Shown here: positions 9,418 through 18,386 of the stretch, piece after piece
How positions within the stretch are numbered: position 1 is the stretch's first letter
How the letters are laid out: the number at the start of each line of letters is the position of its first letter
NCBI GenBank assembly: GCA_965200955.1
Contig: OZ241742.1
Span: 2,790,001-2,854,000, forward strand
From: Bin80 sp026708685
GTDB lineage: Bacteria; Bacteroidota; Rhodothermia; Rhodothermales; Bin80
Reading direction: 5' to 3'
DNA length: 64,000 bases
Notes under the pieces: model-generated
What the model was told of the DNA's origin: nothing
The model's input: the letters and a program-made list of their open reading frames with translations, nothing else
The model's database searches: none
Program-made: the position numbers and the translations under genes

Positions 9418-10032
9418 AACAGAAGTTGCTTTATAGATTTAAAATCCCATGTTGGGAATACCCATGGTATAATCAACCAGTAATAATATACAACAATTGA
9501 ATAATAAGGTTCAATACAGTCTAGGCAATGGGTGGGCAATTTCATCTGAATATATACACGTCACTATTTTTCGAATAAACGTATCCTACTAACTTCGGAT
9601 TCTTCAGAGTACTGACTATGATAATTTTAAAGTCACGAATGACATCTTTTCCACTGTCTTTATCATACCAAAATAGGTCAAAACCACGACTTACCCCACA
9701 ATTGCCCTCTCCCTTTGGTGGTAGCTTTCATGAAAAAGTTCCACAATGTTCGTAATACGCACTCTAAATCCATCATTGACAAAATTAGTAGAGTCAAGTA
9801 ATTAAATATCGTAAGCAGGCATCGCTCTCGGTTGCTTTGTTCTTAGGAAAGGAAGCGGGAATCAAGCTGGAAAAGTGACTGATTTGGAGAGAAAATAGGA
9901 TTTTATAAGTCAAAAATCAGATTACGGAAAAATTTAAGGGTTAAGTTCAGTCCAGATAGGATAAAATTGGGGAATAGGCAAGCGTTCTTCTATCTATGCC
10001 TATTCTATGAATAGGCAAGTCAAATTATGCTA
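9418..10032. other. Gene-free region with IS and hairpin relics
   Basis: No intact gene. About 9540-9602 carries TTCATCTGAATATATAC and ACTAACTTCGGATTC, both found elsewhere in the window (near 31995, 40745 and 41776). About 9945-9962 has GGGTTAAGTTCAGT, the right terminus of the IS1634-like element, without the element. 10000-10018 is a perfect GCCTATT-CTATG-AATAGGC hairpin. A minus-strand stretch near 9640-9770 reads partly as protein (for example YDKDSGKDVIRDFKI) but is broken and unidentified. Confidence 0.45.
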
Positions 10033-10611
10033 CTAATCTTCTGGTTGAATTAACATTTTGAACATTATCTTCTTCTCAGGGTGAGAAATGATTGGAAGCA
10101 TGTTTTGGGGAGTGTCATGCAGAGGTGGTTTTTCTTTCCGCCTAAATGGTTTTTTATCAAAATTAATAACTTTGATACTTACATATCTTGATAGATAGTC
10201 ATTGGCATCCAAAAATTCGGGGTCGTCAAAAAACGTTTGTCCAATGACCCGACAATATTCTACAAAACACTTGGATCCTTTAAGTTGGTTTACGATGTGT
10301 GAATTATTACATCTTCCCTTTTTTAGTTCAACATAAACAATCCACTTCTTACCTTCGTCATGTGCAATGATGACATAATCCGCTCTCTTGCATTCATTAT
10401 GCATACATTGAAATATTTTTATCGGAAATGAAAAATCGTCAGATTTAATAGCAATTGTATCATCTGGGGTGTGTAGTATTCGTACGCTGTATTGAGGAGA
10501 ACTGGCATCTTCCTTAAGTACTAGATAGTTTTTGTTCTGGTTGTTTTTATGGACCGTTACCAATGCTGTTTCAACAATCATTTTTCTAAAGATATCTGTA
10601 GCTGAACTCAT
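10033..10611 (-). CDS. PD-(D/E)XK nuclease-like protein, partner of the ATPase
   Basis: 192 residues. The segment KRADYVII...KKWIVYVELKKG (residues about 76-99) has the layout of a PD-(D/E)XK nuclease core: an acidic residue at D78 on one strand, then E95-L-K97 on the next. A downstream helix with N-x-x-V-N-Q-L-K-G fits the fold. It follows the ATPase gene with a 3-base gap, so the two are translated together. ATPase plus small nuclease is the recurring build of anti-phage systems (Septu, OLD/Gabija and others). I cannot match this pair to a named one, because the nuclease is neither HNH nor TOPRIM. Confidence 0.75.
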   Translation of the reverse strand: MSSATDIFRKMIVETALVTVHKNNQNKNYLVLKEDASSPQYSVRILHTPDDTIAIKSDDFSFPIKIFQCMHNECKRADYVIIAHDEGKKWIVYVELKKGRCNNSHIVNQLKGSKCFVEYCRVIGQTFFDDPEFLDANDYLSRYVSIKVINFDKKPFRRKEKPPLHDTPQNMLPIISHPEKKIMFKMLIQPED

Positions 10612-10614
10612 TGC

Positions 10615-12003
10615 TTATCCTCCCCACACGATAGATTCCTGAATCTCATTCATTGTGTTGATTGTTTCATCAAAGCTATGAGCATTAATTCCAAGATCTT
10701 GACTAACCTCAGCCTCCACAAGTGATGGATGCATGGTTCTCCTTTTGTTATTACTATTGGTTTTAACCAATGCTTGTTCGGCAATATAAACTTTAACTTT
10801 CTCATAGTCTAGTAATTCTTCCGTAGAATAACCTGCTCTTTCGGAAATTTCTTGAAGATATGGTTTGTCCTGATTTAGCATAATTAACGTGTTGAATTCC
10901 TTCAGAAAATAATCGCTATGAGTGGTAATGAATACGCGAATTTCAAGCTTTGTAAGTTGTGCCAAGAGCCGTGCAAACTTGCGCTGATTCTTAGGATGTA
11001 GATTCAATTCTGGTTCATCAATCATCAGTAAATCACCTCGTTGAGCAATGTGATGTAGATATGACCCGATATCGAGCATGGAGCGAACTGAACTGGAGCT
11101 TTCGCCCATTGTCAGTTTCAATCGTTTACCAGAGGGTTTGAAGTAAATTGCGTTGTTGTTTTCTGTAATATATTCACCCCCAATTATATCTCTGAATTGA
11201 TTTAATATATGACCATACTCCTTTGAGATGAAGCTTTCTTTCTTTGCAATATCTGTAATTCTTCGAGTAAAATCTACATTGGTTCTGACTGGCCACGCAT
11301 AGTCATTGTAAGACTTAAAGAGTAACTGCCATGGATCAATATCCTTACTACTTTGGGCCATTTCTTCAAGTAGCCGATTCCTTGCAAAATCAAGTTCCTT
11401 ACTAAAAATAGCAACACCCGTACGCTCTGTACTAGCAATAAAGGGATTTGGGAAATATTGCTCAAAGAGAATATCGTTGATGACATCTGCTATGGCATCC
11501 TTAATCATCCTGTGTGGAAATTCAATACCGTCGTTATCTGCCAAAAATGATACGGTCATCACCGCTTCCTCCTTGGGTTTGCTGAATGAAAGAAGTACAC
11601 TTGTTTTAGATCTAAGCTTTCTCTCAACATGAGAATGCAGGATCAACTCTGCATTTTCCTGTAATTCCAGAGAAAACTGAGCATCTGAGAAGTATTTAGA
11701 ATCCGACGCAAAAATCTTAGGCAAGCTTTTGGCATATTTATCACAACCTTTCTGAAGTATATTGTTAGCTTTGTTGGCATAATGAGCAATATCAAATTGA
11801 GTTACACCGTTTTTGAAAAGCTGAGTAATCTTATTGCTTGGAACATCTGTTCTTAAAAACCTGCGCCAATTTTCTAAAAAACCAAAGAGAGCATAGGTAG
11901 CATAGGTTTTACCCGTGTTATTCAGCCCGCAAATTACGGTCAAGTCACCCAACTCAAATGTAGCCTCTTTCAGAAGGCCCATGTTATGAACAGTTACCTT
12001 CAT
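10615..12003 (-). CDS. SMC/OLD-like AAA ATPase (AAA_15/21 type)
   Basis: 462 residues. Walker A is GLNNTGKT at residues 26-33, the ABC-like signature region is LTMGESSSSVRS, Walker B is LLMIDEPELNLHP, and the switch histidine is in FITTHSDYF. A long, variable middle between Walker A and the signature is expected for this group. There is no TOPRIM domain at the C-terminus, which separates it from OLD/GajA proteins; the nuclease function appears to be supplied by the adjacent 192-residue protein. Most likely a sensor/gate ATPase of a two-gene defence module. Its start (MKVTVHNMG) is the usual beginning of the ATPase fold. Confidence 0.85.
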   Translation of the reverse strand: MKVTVHNMGLLKEATFELGDLTVICGLNNTGKTYATYALFGFLENWRRFLRTDVPSNKITQLFKNGVTQFDIAHYANKANNILQKGCDKYAKSLPKIFASDSKYFSDAQFSLELQENAELILHSHVERKLRSKTSVLLSFSKPKEEAVMTVSFLADNDGIEFPHRMIKDAIADVINDILFEQYFPNPFIASTERTGVAIFSKELDFARNRLLEEMAQSSKDIDPWQLLFKSYNDYAWPVRTNVDFTRRITDIAKKESFISKEYGHILNQFRDIIGGEYITENNNAIYFKPSGKRLKLTMGESSSSVRSMLDIGSYLHHIAQRGDLLMIDEPELNLHPKNQRKFARLLAQLTKLEIRVFITTHSDYFLKEFNTLIMLNQDKPYLQEISERAGYSTEELLDYEKVKVYIAEQALVKTNSNNKRRTMHPSLVEAEVSQDLGINAHSFDETINTMNEIQESIVWGG

Positions 12004-12369
12004 ATCAATGACTTAAATGTAGTACTACTTTGACAAGACTCATAACGCCTAAAATATGCTGTGAGATACAAATATTCATGTCTGATATTTTAACAATTCT
12101 GTAATGGGAGTGTTCAACAATTCTATATTTATTTTATTCAATGGAGATAATTTCAAAATCTTAGTGTTTTGGTCTTCCATTTTCAGTGTTGATCGGCTGT
12201 TTTTGATGGTTCTACTGGATATAAATCCAGATCACCGAGATAGAAGTAACTTGCATTCGTAAACCGCTACCCGTTTCGGAATTCTCGTGCACGAACTTTG
12301 ACGGTTTAAATCCGACTATTGACACTTGTCTATTACGATGAATAGGGAAATTGATTCCGAAGTTAGTGA
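12004..12369. other. Intergenic, with copy of the hairpin repeat
   Basis: No gene. About 12330-12368 has CTATTACGATGAATAGG followed by ATTCCGAAGTTAGTG, the reverse complement of the right half of the element at 41730-41814. It abuts the 3' end of the group II intron relic that begins at 12370. Confidence 0.45.
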
Positions 12370-13132
12370 GTAGAGTCAAGGGGCGGAGCGGTGCTCTTAG
12401 GGTCCTGTGGTCATTCCATCTCTTTCGCTTTGGCCCTCAGTCAGGCTCCCTTAAGTCGTTTCCGCCCCCGCTCTCCGAGCCGAGCGTGCGGTCTTCTCGC
12501 ACTCGGCTCTCTAGGTGAATCATACGGTTCGCACATGGGATACCCTATCTCCGTCTTGACATTTCTACAATAGAAGTGCACATTCCTGTTAACATCTCAA
12601 TGTCCTTATCATGTATTATTCAGCCGTGTTAAGACCGAATAACGCCGTCATTTAACGTTCACTTTACTTATGTATGTGCGCCCTGACATCTTCCGATTTG
12701 TAGGCTTTGCCAATAGATATCGGTGCCCTTCGTTCTTCTACCTGCGTTCCAACCCTGCGGTCCCTTTCCTCTATGGACATTACTCCACGTCTTCATTGCT
12801 ACGGACCACCCCCCCCACCCTATCACCCCAGCCTGTCCCTTTAAGGATTCAAGTTGCCTTGTGCATCGGCACCGATAGGGTTTCCCATGTTGCTACTTTC
12901 CTTATCTTCCGTGTGTGCTAGCGTCACTACCCCGGTGAGTTATCTCGGCGCACTTGTCGCTCGCTTCCCAAGATATTCCAGTCTTCCCCATTTTACTGGT
13001 GGGTCGACACTTACATTGATCGTTTTGAGGCCTGCGCAACGTTCACTACGCGTTGCGGACCGCATGGTCGCTGAACTACTCTTGTAGCCCGTTTACCTTA
13101 CTGCTTCATATTACATCGTTAACTCCATAGTA
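12370..13132 (-). mobile_element. ORF-less, 5'-truncated group II intron relic
   Basis: On the minus strand this region ends with CCCCTTGACTCTAC, the 3' end shared by the other intron copies in the window. It contains a domain V-like hairpin at 12477-12509 (GAGCCGAGTGCG, loop AGAA, matching return arm), with the conserved AGC at its base. The body matches 39891-40740 throughout and the 5' part of the intron at 22357-25881. It has no reverse transcriptase frame. The match stops near 13132, so the 5' end is missing and the copy should be unable to splice. Confidence 0.7.
12477..12509 (-). ncRNA. Group II intron domain V hairpin
   Basis: Read on the minus strand: GAGCCGAGTGCG, loop AGAA, then GACCGCACGCTCGGCTC. 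It shows the 34-base domain V shape with the catalytic AGC triad at the start and the two-part stem around a bulge. It is better preserved than the 39995-40027 copy. Confidence 0.65.
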
Positions 13133-13285
13133 CTCGTTTGTTGAGTGTGCTTTGAGTTTCATAGCATTAAATGGATTTACTTTCCTGTAACATGCCTTGG
13201 TAAGCTCCAAGCCCAACGAGATCACCCAAGGCTATACTGTCCTATGAGATCAAAGCTTATATCACAAAATGAATACACCTCCAAA

Positions 13286-13478
13286 TTAATAGGCGGTCTT
13301 AAGTTTTTTCTCAGGGGCCAACGATGTTTCTTTATTATTGACGTTGTTTCCTCTGATTTCATTAATGAAACGTGACTCTGACATTTTGCGTACGTCTCCC
13401 CATGGCATTCTTCTCTTCTTTGGAAATGTAATGTATAGCCAGCGTTTAGCACGGGTGACGGCGACAAATGCATTATTT
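13286..13478 (-). pseudogene. gajB: GajB-like UvrD helicase, C-terminal fragment (3 of 3)
   Basis: Reads NNAFVAVTRAKRWLYITFPKKRRMPWGDV and on to KKLKTAY-stop. VAVTRAKRWLYI is helicase motif VI of UvrD/PcrA/Rep. Removing the IS1634-like element and one copy of TTATTT joins it in frame to the fragment at 15592-15787 as EIAEERN-NAFVAVTRAK. This fragment is the natural end of the helicase and cannot be expressed as part of it. Confidence 0.85.
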
Positions 13479-15591
13479 CTGAACTTAACCCTATTTTTTT
13501 CGGGAAAAAGCACAGATTTTCCGCACCATTTGGATGGATTTTTTCAAAAAAATGATATCGTTCCGGGACCAATGGTGGGCGTCTCTTTCGGTTTGATGAA
13601 CCGAATCAACACAGAGACTTGATGTTCAGAAGTTTGAACACTTGACGTTGGATAGGTGTCAGCTCATCGTCAACCAACTTCACTTCGTGATCCTCGTCTG
13701 ACGTTACATTTAGAACCCCCGTTAGACGGCATACGCCAGAGAGTTCTTCCATGATGGACTCAAAATTCTTGGGTCTTTCATCGTCTTTGGTCTTCTTGTT
13801 GTGTGCTTTCCTCTTTGCATTCTTTGACGGCTTGACTGGCACTACCATATTGTCTCTCTGGGCTCTCTTTGCTTCCAGATCATCTTCGGCGAACGTCATC
13901 GGTGCAAGCTTCTTTCGTAGATGGTATTCTACATAATAGGCCAGCATACATAAGAAGACATGAGCAATGACCCGCTCTGGTTTGACATGATAGATGGGGC
14001 GTACGCGCAGGGAGATGGATTTCATCACACGGAAGGCACGCTCTACGGTGGACAATCGTTTGTAGTCTGACACCAACTGCTCAGGGGCCTGTTTCAAGCT
14101 GGAACGTATGGCATAGACACCATCCAGACGCTCTGCCTTCTGAATCGCCTCCGCATTGTGGGTATACGATAGATACCCTTCCTCTATGTCAAGCACATAG
14201 AATTTCTTTAATTTGTGTTTTCCGAGAGCACGCTCCACACGCATTCCAATCTTGGCCTTGTCTTTGAGTCGGCGGGGTGTACTGGTGGTGGCCGCAATGA
14301 TCTTATCCAATTTTGCGTCGGCTTTCGCCAAGAGATCATCACGGGTTTTCTTGCTCTTTGCCGCCTGAAGGGGGTTCTTGCATAGCACGAGGCGTTCATT
14401 GGGGTATACATCGCTCTGAATCTCCACCAGATCCTGTTTGTCAAACAAGCTCATCTGCGTTTTCTCTTGCTCGACCACCTCACGGATCTCCTGTTTTTGC
14501 ATGCCCGTAATCCAGTCAAACCCCACAGGGATGATCTCCTCCTGGATCTGTTTCTGCTTCAACAGTCCACGATCTCCGACTAGGATCACATGCTTGAGTC
14601 CAAAGGTATTCTGGAGCTTGGAGATCTGAGCACCAAGGGTTTTGATATCGGGTGTATTGCCAGGAAAGACTTCTACAGAGACTGGACATCCCTCCTTGTC
14701 GGTCATCAATCCATACACAATCTGCTTTTTTCCTTTCTTCCTGTCCCGGTTATAGCCATGTGCTCCAAATGCGTTTTTATCTCCCTCCACGTAGCTGCTG
14801 GTCACATCATAAAGCACCATTCCACCTTCGGTGAGATGTCGTTTGGCTAACTTGCATTCGATCTTGGTCTTGCACTCGGCCAATTCATCCATGGCCTCAT
14901 AGAGATCATTCTGGTCCACATACTTGAGGTCAAGTTCTTCATTGAGCGTTGTGATACAGCTGGTCTTGTCCAGCATGTCACGGGTCTGCAGCTTGCTGGC
15001 TGGCTTGATGACGCGGGCAGCAATCATGCCGAGGACCAATCGTCGAAAGCGCGAATTCTTTGGCGTAATGAGTGATGCGATGTTGAGGTGCTTCATCATG
15101 TGGAGAACCACAGCAACATGCCCATGGTGCTTGGTGCTTTTGCTATGAAGTACATCCTTGAAGGACTGGATGGCATGGCCTCCCCGCAAGAGGGTCCGCA
15201 GTCCTTCCCGGATGTGTTCGGGAAGGTGCGTCACATTAGCGATGGTTTTTTTGATGGTTCTTTTGCCAACTCGTGTGGAGGTTCGCACGAGCCAGGTGGA
15301 TGGGGAATTCCTGTTCGGAATTTCAGCTAAATACATGGGCGCATATATGTGGATTAAAAATGAAATATACGACATAATATGCAATAAATAACAAAAAAAT
15401 CAGACAATGATAAAAAAATTTACATGGGCGCACTTTTAAAAATGAATGTCGAGATCAAAAACGCATTAAAACATATGTTTAACCTAAATAAAAAGGCAAA
15501 TTCAGACCAAAAAGCGGGGCTGAGGAAGGAAAAAAGAGGACGTTTTTAACAAAAAAACCCTGTTTTCAGGAAAAAATAGGGTTAAGTTCAG
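13479..15591 (-). mobile_element. IS1634-family element, copy 1
   Basis: 2113 bases with inverted ends CTGAACTTAACCCTATTTTTT and its complement ending GGGTTAAGTTCAG. It is flanked by TTATTT on both sides (13473-13478 and 15592-15597), taken as the target duplication. It carries one transposase gene. It sits inside the third quarter of the gajB-like helicase. It is almost identical to 61084-63197, so movement was recent. Confidence 0.9.
13606..15336 (-). CDS. IS1634-family transposase
   Basis: About 576 residues from the ATG at 15336 (MYLAEIPNRNSPSTWLVRTS). A longer frame to 15384 adds 16 unlikely residues. DDE chemistry is expected: the first Asp in VLYDVTSSYVEGD, the second in ILVGDRGLLKQ, and the Glu in STVERAFRVMKS with the following Y-H-L-R region (IS4/IS1634 DDE_Tnp_1 type, with a long insertion before the Glu). 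The frame is complete and differs from the 61211 copy at only a few residues. It belongs to the element at 13479-15591. Confidence 0.9.
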   Translation of the reverse strand: MYLAEIPNRNSPSTWLVRTSTRVGKRTIKKTIANVTHLPEHIREGLRTLLRGGHAIQSFKDVLHSKSTKHHGHVAVVLHMMKHLNIASLITPKNSRFRRLVLGMIAARVIKPASKLQTRDMLDKTSCITTLNEELDLKYVDQNDLYEAMDELAECKTKIECKLAKRHLTEGGMVLYDVTSSYVEGDKNAFGAHGYNRDRKKGKKQIVYGLMTDKEGCPVSVEVFPGNTPDIKTLGAQISKLQNTFGLKHVILVGDRGLLKQKQIQEEIIPVGFDWITGMQKQEIREVVEQEKTQMSLFDKQDLVEIQSDVYPNERLVLCKNPLQAAKSKKTRDDLLAKADAKLDKIIAATTSTPRRLKDKAKIGMRVERALGKHKLKKFYVLDIEEGYLSYTHNAEAIQKAERLDGVYAIRSSLKQAPEQLVSDYKRLSTVERAFRVMKSISLRVRPIYHVKPERVIAHVFLCMLAYYVEYHLRKKLAPMTFAEDDLEAKRAQRDNMVVPVKPSKNAKRKAHNKKTKDDERPKNFESIMEELSGVCRLTGVLNVTSDEDHEVKLVDDELTPIQRQVFKLLNIKSLC

Positions 15592-15787
15592 TTATTTCGT
15601 TCTTCTGCAATCTCATCTGCACTTCGTGCTCTATAATCAGGGAAGATTCCCTCGCACATGGCCATTATGAATACAATATCTTTCTCAAGTCCCTTCATGG
15701 TGTGAACTGTGCTTAACATAAGACTTTCATTTGTTACCTTTTGTTTGACTACATGGCCAAGGGAAAGAGCACTGTGGAACGAATGCA
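15592..15787 (-). pseudogene. gajB: GajB-like UvrD helicase, middle fragment (2 of 3)
   Basis: Reads LHSFHSALSLGHVVKQKV and LSTVHTMKGLEKDIVFIMAMCEGIFPDY up to EERN. TVHTMKGLE is helicase motif V (T-x-H-x-x-K-G-L-E), typical of the UvrD superfamily. It is bounded on the right by the IS256-like element (target duplication CGAATGCA) and on the left by the IS1634-like element, so it is an isolated piece of the gene whose start is at 19964. Confidence 0.85.
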
Positions 15788-15874
15788 GGGGATGTCCGAA
15801 AATTAGTTGATGTTCAAATCTATAGGAACCGTCTACTGGTATCCTAATCCCTTCCATCCTATGAACATTGACCA

Positions 15875-16900
15875 ATGCTATTCCCTGAAGATTTTGGACA
15901 GTTACAGCAGACCTTAGACGAAGCTGGGGTCTCTGGGCACCAGTTACGTGTGTCTCTGTTACGCCATTGCAGTGACTTGATCCAGCACCTCACCCACGAT
16001 CTGGGGGTTCCCACACCTCTTGACCCTACTTCTGATACTGCTCAAGAACCCAGTCATGCAGATTCAGAAGAAGAGACATCAACAGCGTCCTTGTCGTCGC
16101 CGAGTTTCCCCGAATATGGGAATGAAGCCGATCTCCATCGAGTTCGTATGGAGGCGTTGGATGTCTTTGATCACCGCCGTCTTGACGAAGAGACCTATGC
16201 CGTGTTGTGGATGGATGTGCTTCGCGTCTGGGGTGCACCCTTTTTACTGTGTATGGGCTCTACGTTGGAAGGCGATCGGCGTATGTTAGGATTTGAGCAG
16301 GCCTCCGCACAGAACATCGCCCGCGTGACGCATTTGTTTGAGTCGCTTCTCCATCGTGGATTATCGCTTGACGATGGATTGCTTTGTATCACCCCCGTCA
16401 CCGTCACTCTGGATCAGGTGTTAATGGAACTCGGGGGGGAGCACATTCGCCTGCAGCATTGCCATCTGCACAAGCGTGAACGGATCGTAAGTGTTCTCAC
16501 CGAAGACCAACAAACCCAGATGCGGGGGCAGCTCAACCGTGCCTTCTCCATTCCTGATGCCAAACAAGCACGGGAGGCACTCTTGCAGATTCATGACCGT
16601 CTACTGCGATGGAATCGTTCGGCTGCTCAGCGTCTGTTCAAGGATCTGGATGTATGTCTGACCCTGCATCAGACCGGACTGTATGAGCAATTGAGTCGCA
16701 GTCTGTGCACGACGCATTGTGTCACCCATACCGTACAGTATATCAATCAGCGCCTACGAGACATCCGTCATTGGCTGCCTCCCCAGTCGCATCGTGCACA
16801 ACTCGCACTGTTGCTTTTGGAACGCGAATCAAAGATGCATCGTCTCGCACATGCTTCGTATCTTTCTTCTATGCAAACGTCTCTGTTTCCTTCCACATGA
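15875..16900 (+). CDS. Catalytically degenerate IS256-type transposase paralogue
   Basis: 341 residues. From residue about 105 it aligns without gaps to the transposase encoded downstream in the same element: YAVLWMDVLRV to YVALMIDGKYM, GLLCITPVTV to GLLVCIDGAKG, QHCHLHKRER to QRCTWHKREN, and LSRSLCTTHCVTHTVQYI to the E-containing LGRSFQTTNIIESI. Of the DDE triad only the first Asp (D114) remains; the second is Thr (T173) and the Glu is Thr (T284), with spacings of 59 and 111 against 60 and 111 in the active-looking paralogue. The N-terminal ~70 residues of the full transposase are replaced by an unrelated acidic, Ser-rich segment. It is kept open in both copies, so it probably has a non-catalytic role such as regulator or subunit (inference). 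Confidence 0.85.
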   Translation: MLFPEDFGQLQQTLDEAGVSGHQLRVSLLRHCSDLIQHLTHDLGVPTPLDPTSDTAQEPSHADSEEETSTASLSSPSFPEYGNEADLHRVRMEALDVFDHRRLDEETYAVLWMDVLRVWGAPFLLCMGSTLEGDRRMLGFEQASAQNIARVTHLFESLLHRGLSLDDGLLCITPVTVTLDQVLMELGGEHIRLQHCHLHKRERIVSVLTEDQQTQMRGQLNRAFSIPDAKQAREALLQIHDRLLRWNRSAAQRLFKDLDVCLTLHQTGLYEQLSRSLCTTHCVTHTVQYINQRLRDIRHWLPPQSHRAQLALLLLERESKMHRLAHASYLSSMQTSLFPST

Positions 16901-16929
16901 TGAATCACCTTAGACGTTTACCAGGAAGA

Positions 16930-16956
16930 ACGACAAAACCTTATTGGTTTTGTCGT
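16930..16956 (+). terminator. Terminator-like hairpin between the two transposase genes
   Basis: Perfect 11-base stem ACGACAAAACC / GGTTTTGTCGT with loop TTATT, followed by a T-rich run. It lies 42 bases before the start of the active-looking transposase and 30 bases after the stop of the paralogue, so it could attenuate read-through into the transposase. Confidence 0.7.
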
Positions 16957-16997
16957 TTTCATTCACCTTTTCATTCACCTTTTTATTTATCCCTTTG

Positions 16998-18371
16998 ATG
17001 AAAACAACCTATCGTAAAGGTCTCCCCGAACGAGACAATGGCTTTCTGGAGCTCTTTGAAGAAGAGCTGCTTGATGATGTAAATGCAGGGAAGTTAGTAG
17101 ATGATTATGTCATGATGGCCCAAGAGATCCTTGCTCTGCTACTCATTGACAATGAAGTGGAGCATTTATGTGGAGAACATGCAAAGCATGATGATGTGTA
17201 TGAGGGGCGCTATAAACGGTGGGGATCCAACCCGGGCTCCATCAAGATTCAAGGGGAGCGACTGCCGATCAGGGTCCCCCGTGTCCGCGATATGGTGACC
17301 CAGAAAGAGGTTCCGCTCAAACGCTACCAGAAGTTGCGTAAACTGCCATCAAAGCAACAAGAGCATTTGAGCAATCAGGTCTTCTATGGACTCACGCAAC
17401 GCAATTATCGCAAAGTGGTCCGTACGTTCACCAATGGAATTGCTCCCTTCAAATCATCGGTCAGCGAGGAATTTATTGAGCAAAGTACGCGGGAGCTGGA
17501 AGCGTATGAACGGCGCCAGATCGGATCCGAAACGTATGTGGCCCTTATGATTGACGGCAAGTATATGCGTGACCGGCAAATCTTACTCTGTGTGGGCATT
17601 ACCGAAGAGGGTCAGAAGCGCGTTCTAGGGTTTGCCGAAACGACGACCGAAAATGCTGAGGCGGTAGAGGGGTTATTGTTGAATCTGATTGAACGTGGCT
17701 TACGCTATGCGAAGGGACTGCTGGTATGTATTGATGGGGCTAAAGGGCTTCGTAAGGCGGTAGAGGATGTCTTTGGAGAGTATGCACAGGTGCAACGTTG
17801 CACCTGGCACAAACGGGAGAATGTGCTGGGAAAAGTGAAGCACACGTCTCAACAGCGTATCAAAGCCAAGCTGAATGAAGCGTATAAGACCAAAGAGTAT
17901 GACGAAGCCAAGCAGAAGTTGGAGACCCTGTGTGATACGCTGGACAAAGAAGGAGAAGGCTTGGCTGCCAATAGCTTGCGGGAAGGCTTGGAGGAGACAC
18001 TGACGCTTCAGAAACTCGGAGTGGTAGAAGAACTGGGCAGGAGTTTCCAGACGACCAATATCATTGAGAGCATCAATAGTGAGCTTGAAGCGAACCTCAA
18101 GCGGATCAAACGCTGGGTGAACTCAAGCCAGTATCACCGATGGACTGCCATGTCCATCATCAAGAGCGAGCAGAACTTCAACCCCATTGCTGGATCCAGT
18201 CATCTACCAATTCTGCAGAAAGCACTTCTGGAGCGGGTGCCCTCCATGGAAAAGCCACCCGACCAGAGGCATAATGAACACAAGATACCCCCGATGGATT
18301 CAATAGAATCTGTACATAGAGAGGAGATGAAGTCTCTCTCTAATCGGATAAGAATTCCGAACGTCAACTAA
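16998..18371 (+). CDS. IS256-family (Mutator-like) transposase
   Basis: About 457 residues from the ATG at 16998 (MKTTYRKGLPERDNGF). An upstream in-frame start at 16944 would run through the terminator hairpin and give a spurious hydrophobic leader. The DDE triad is complete: D186 in MIDGKYM, D246 in CIDGAKG, E357 in NIIESIN, with the C/H pair in RCTWHKREN that is typical of the family. It is the second gene of the 2.6 kb element and its stop lies 15 bases from the element end. It should act on the GGGGATGTCC inverted ends. Confidence 0.93.
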   Translation: MKTTYRKGLPERDNGFLELFEEELLDDVNAGKLVDDYVMMAQEILALLLIDNEVEHLCGEHAKHDDVYEGRYKRWGSNPGSIKIQGERLPIRVPRVRDMVTQKEVPLKRYQKLRKLPSKQQEHLSNQVFYGLTQRNYRKVVRTFTNGIAPFKSSVSEEFIEQSTRELEAYERRQIGSETYVALMIDGKYMRDRQILLCVGITEEGQKRVLGFAETTTENAEAVEGLLLNLIERGLRYAKGLLVCIDGAKGLRKAVEDVFGEYAQVQRCTWHKRENVLGKVKHTSQQRIKAKLNEAYKTKEYDEAKQKLETLCDTLDKEGEGLAANSLREGLEETLTLQKLGVVEELGRSFQTTNIIESINSELEANLKRIKRWVNSSQYHRWTAMSIIKSEQNFNPIAGSSHLPILQKALLERVPSMEKPPDQRHNEHKIPPMDSIESVHREEMKSLSNRIRIPNVN

Positions 18372-18386
18372 TTTTCGGACATCCCC

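Larger units (their letters stand above)
15788..18386 (+). mobile_element. IS256-like two-gene element, copy 1
   Basis: 2599 bases, inverted ends starting GGGGATGTCCGAAAATTAG. The 8-base target duplication CGAATGCA is present at 15780-15787 and 18387-18394. It encodes a 341-residue transposase-like protein, then a terminator-like hairpin, then a full transposase. Ordinary IS256 elements are about 1.3-1.5 kb with one gene. It interrupts the gajB-like helicase. A near-identical inverted copy is at 42704-45302. Confidence 0.92.

Noticed and set aside
13222..13572. A 116-codon minus-strand frame across the IS1634 left end
   Set aside because: Frame-shifted shadow of the helicase fragment and IS end; the correct frame contains VAVTRAKRWLYI.
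15588..15875. A 95-codon frame spanning the IS256-like end and helicase motif V
   Set aside because: Its first 30 codons are IS terminus; only the part from LHSFHSAL on is helicase. It is a chimera created by the insertion.
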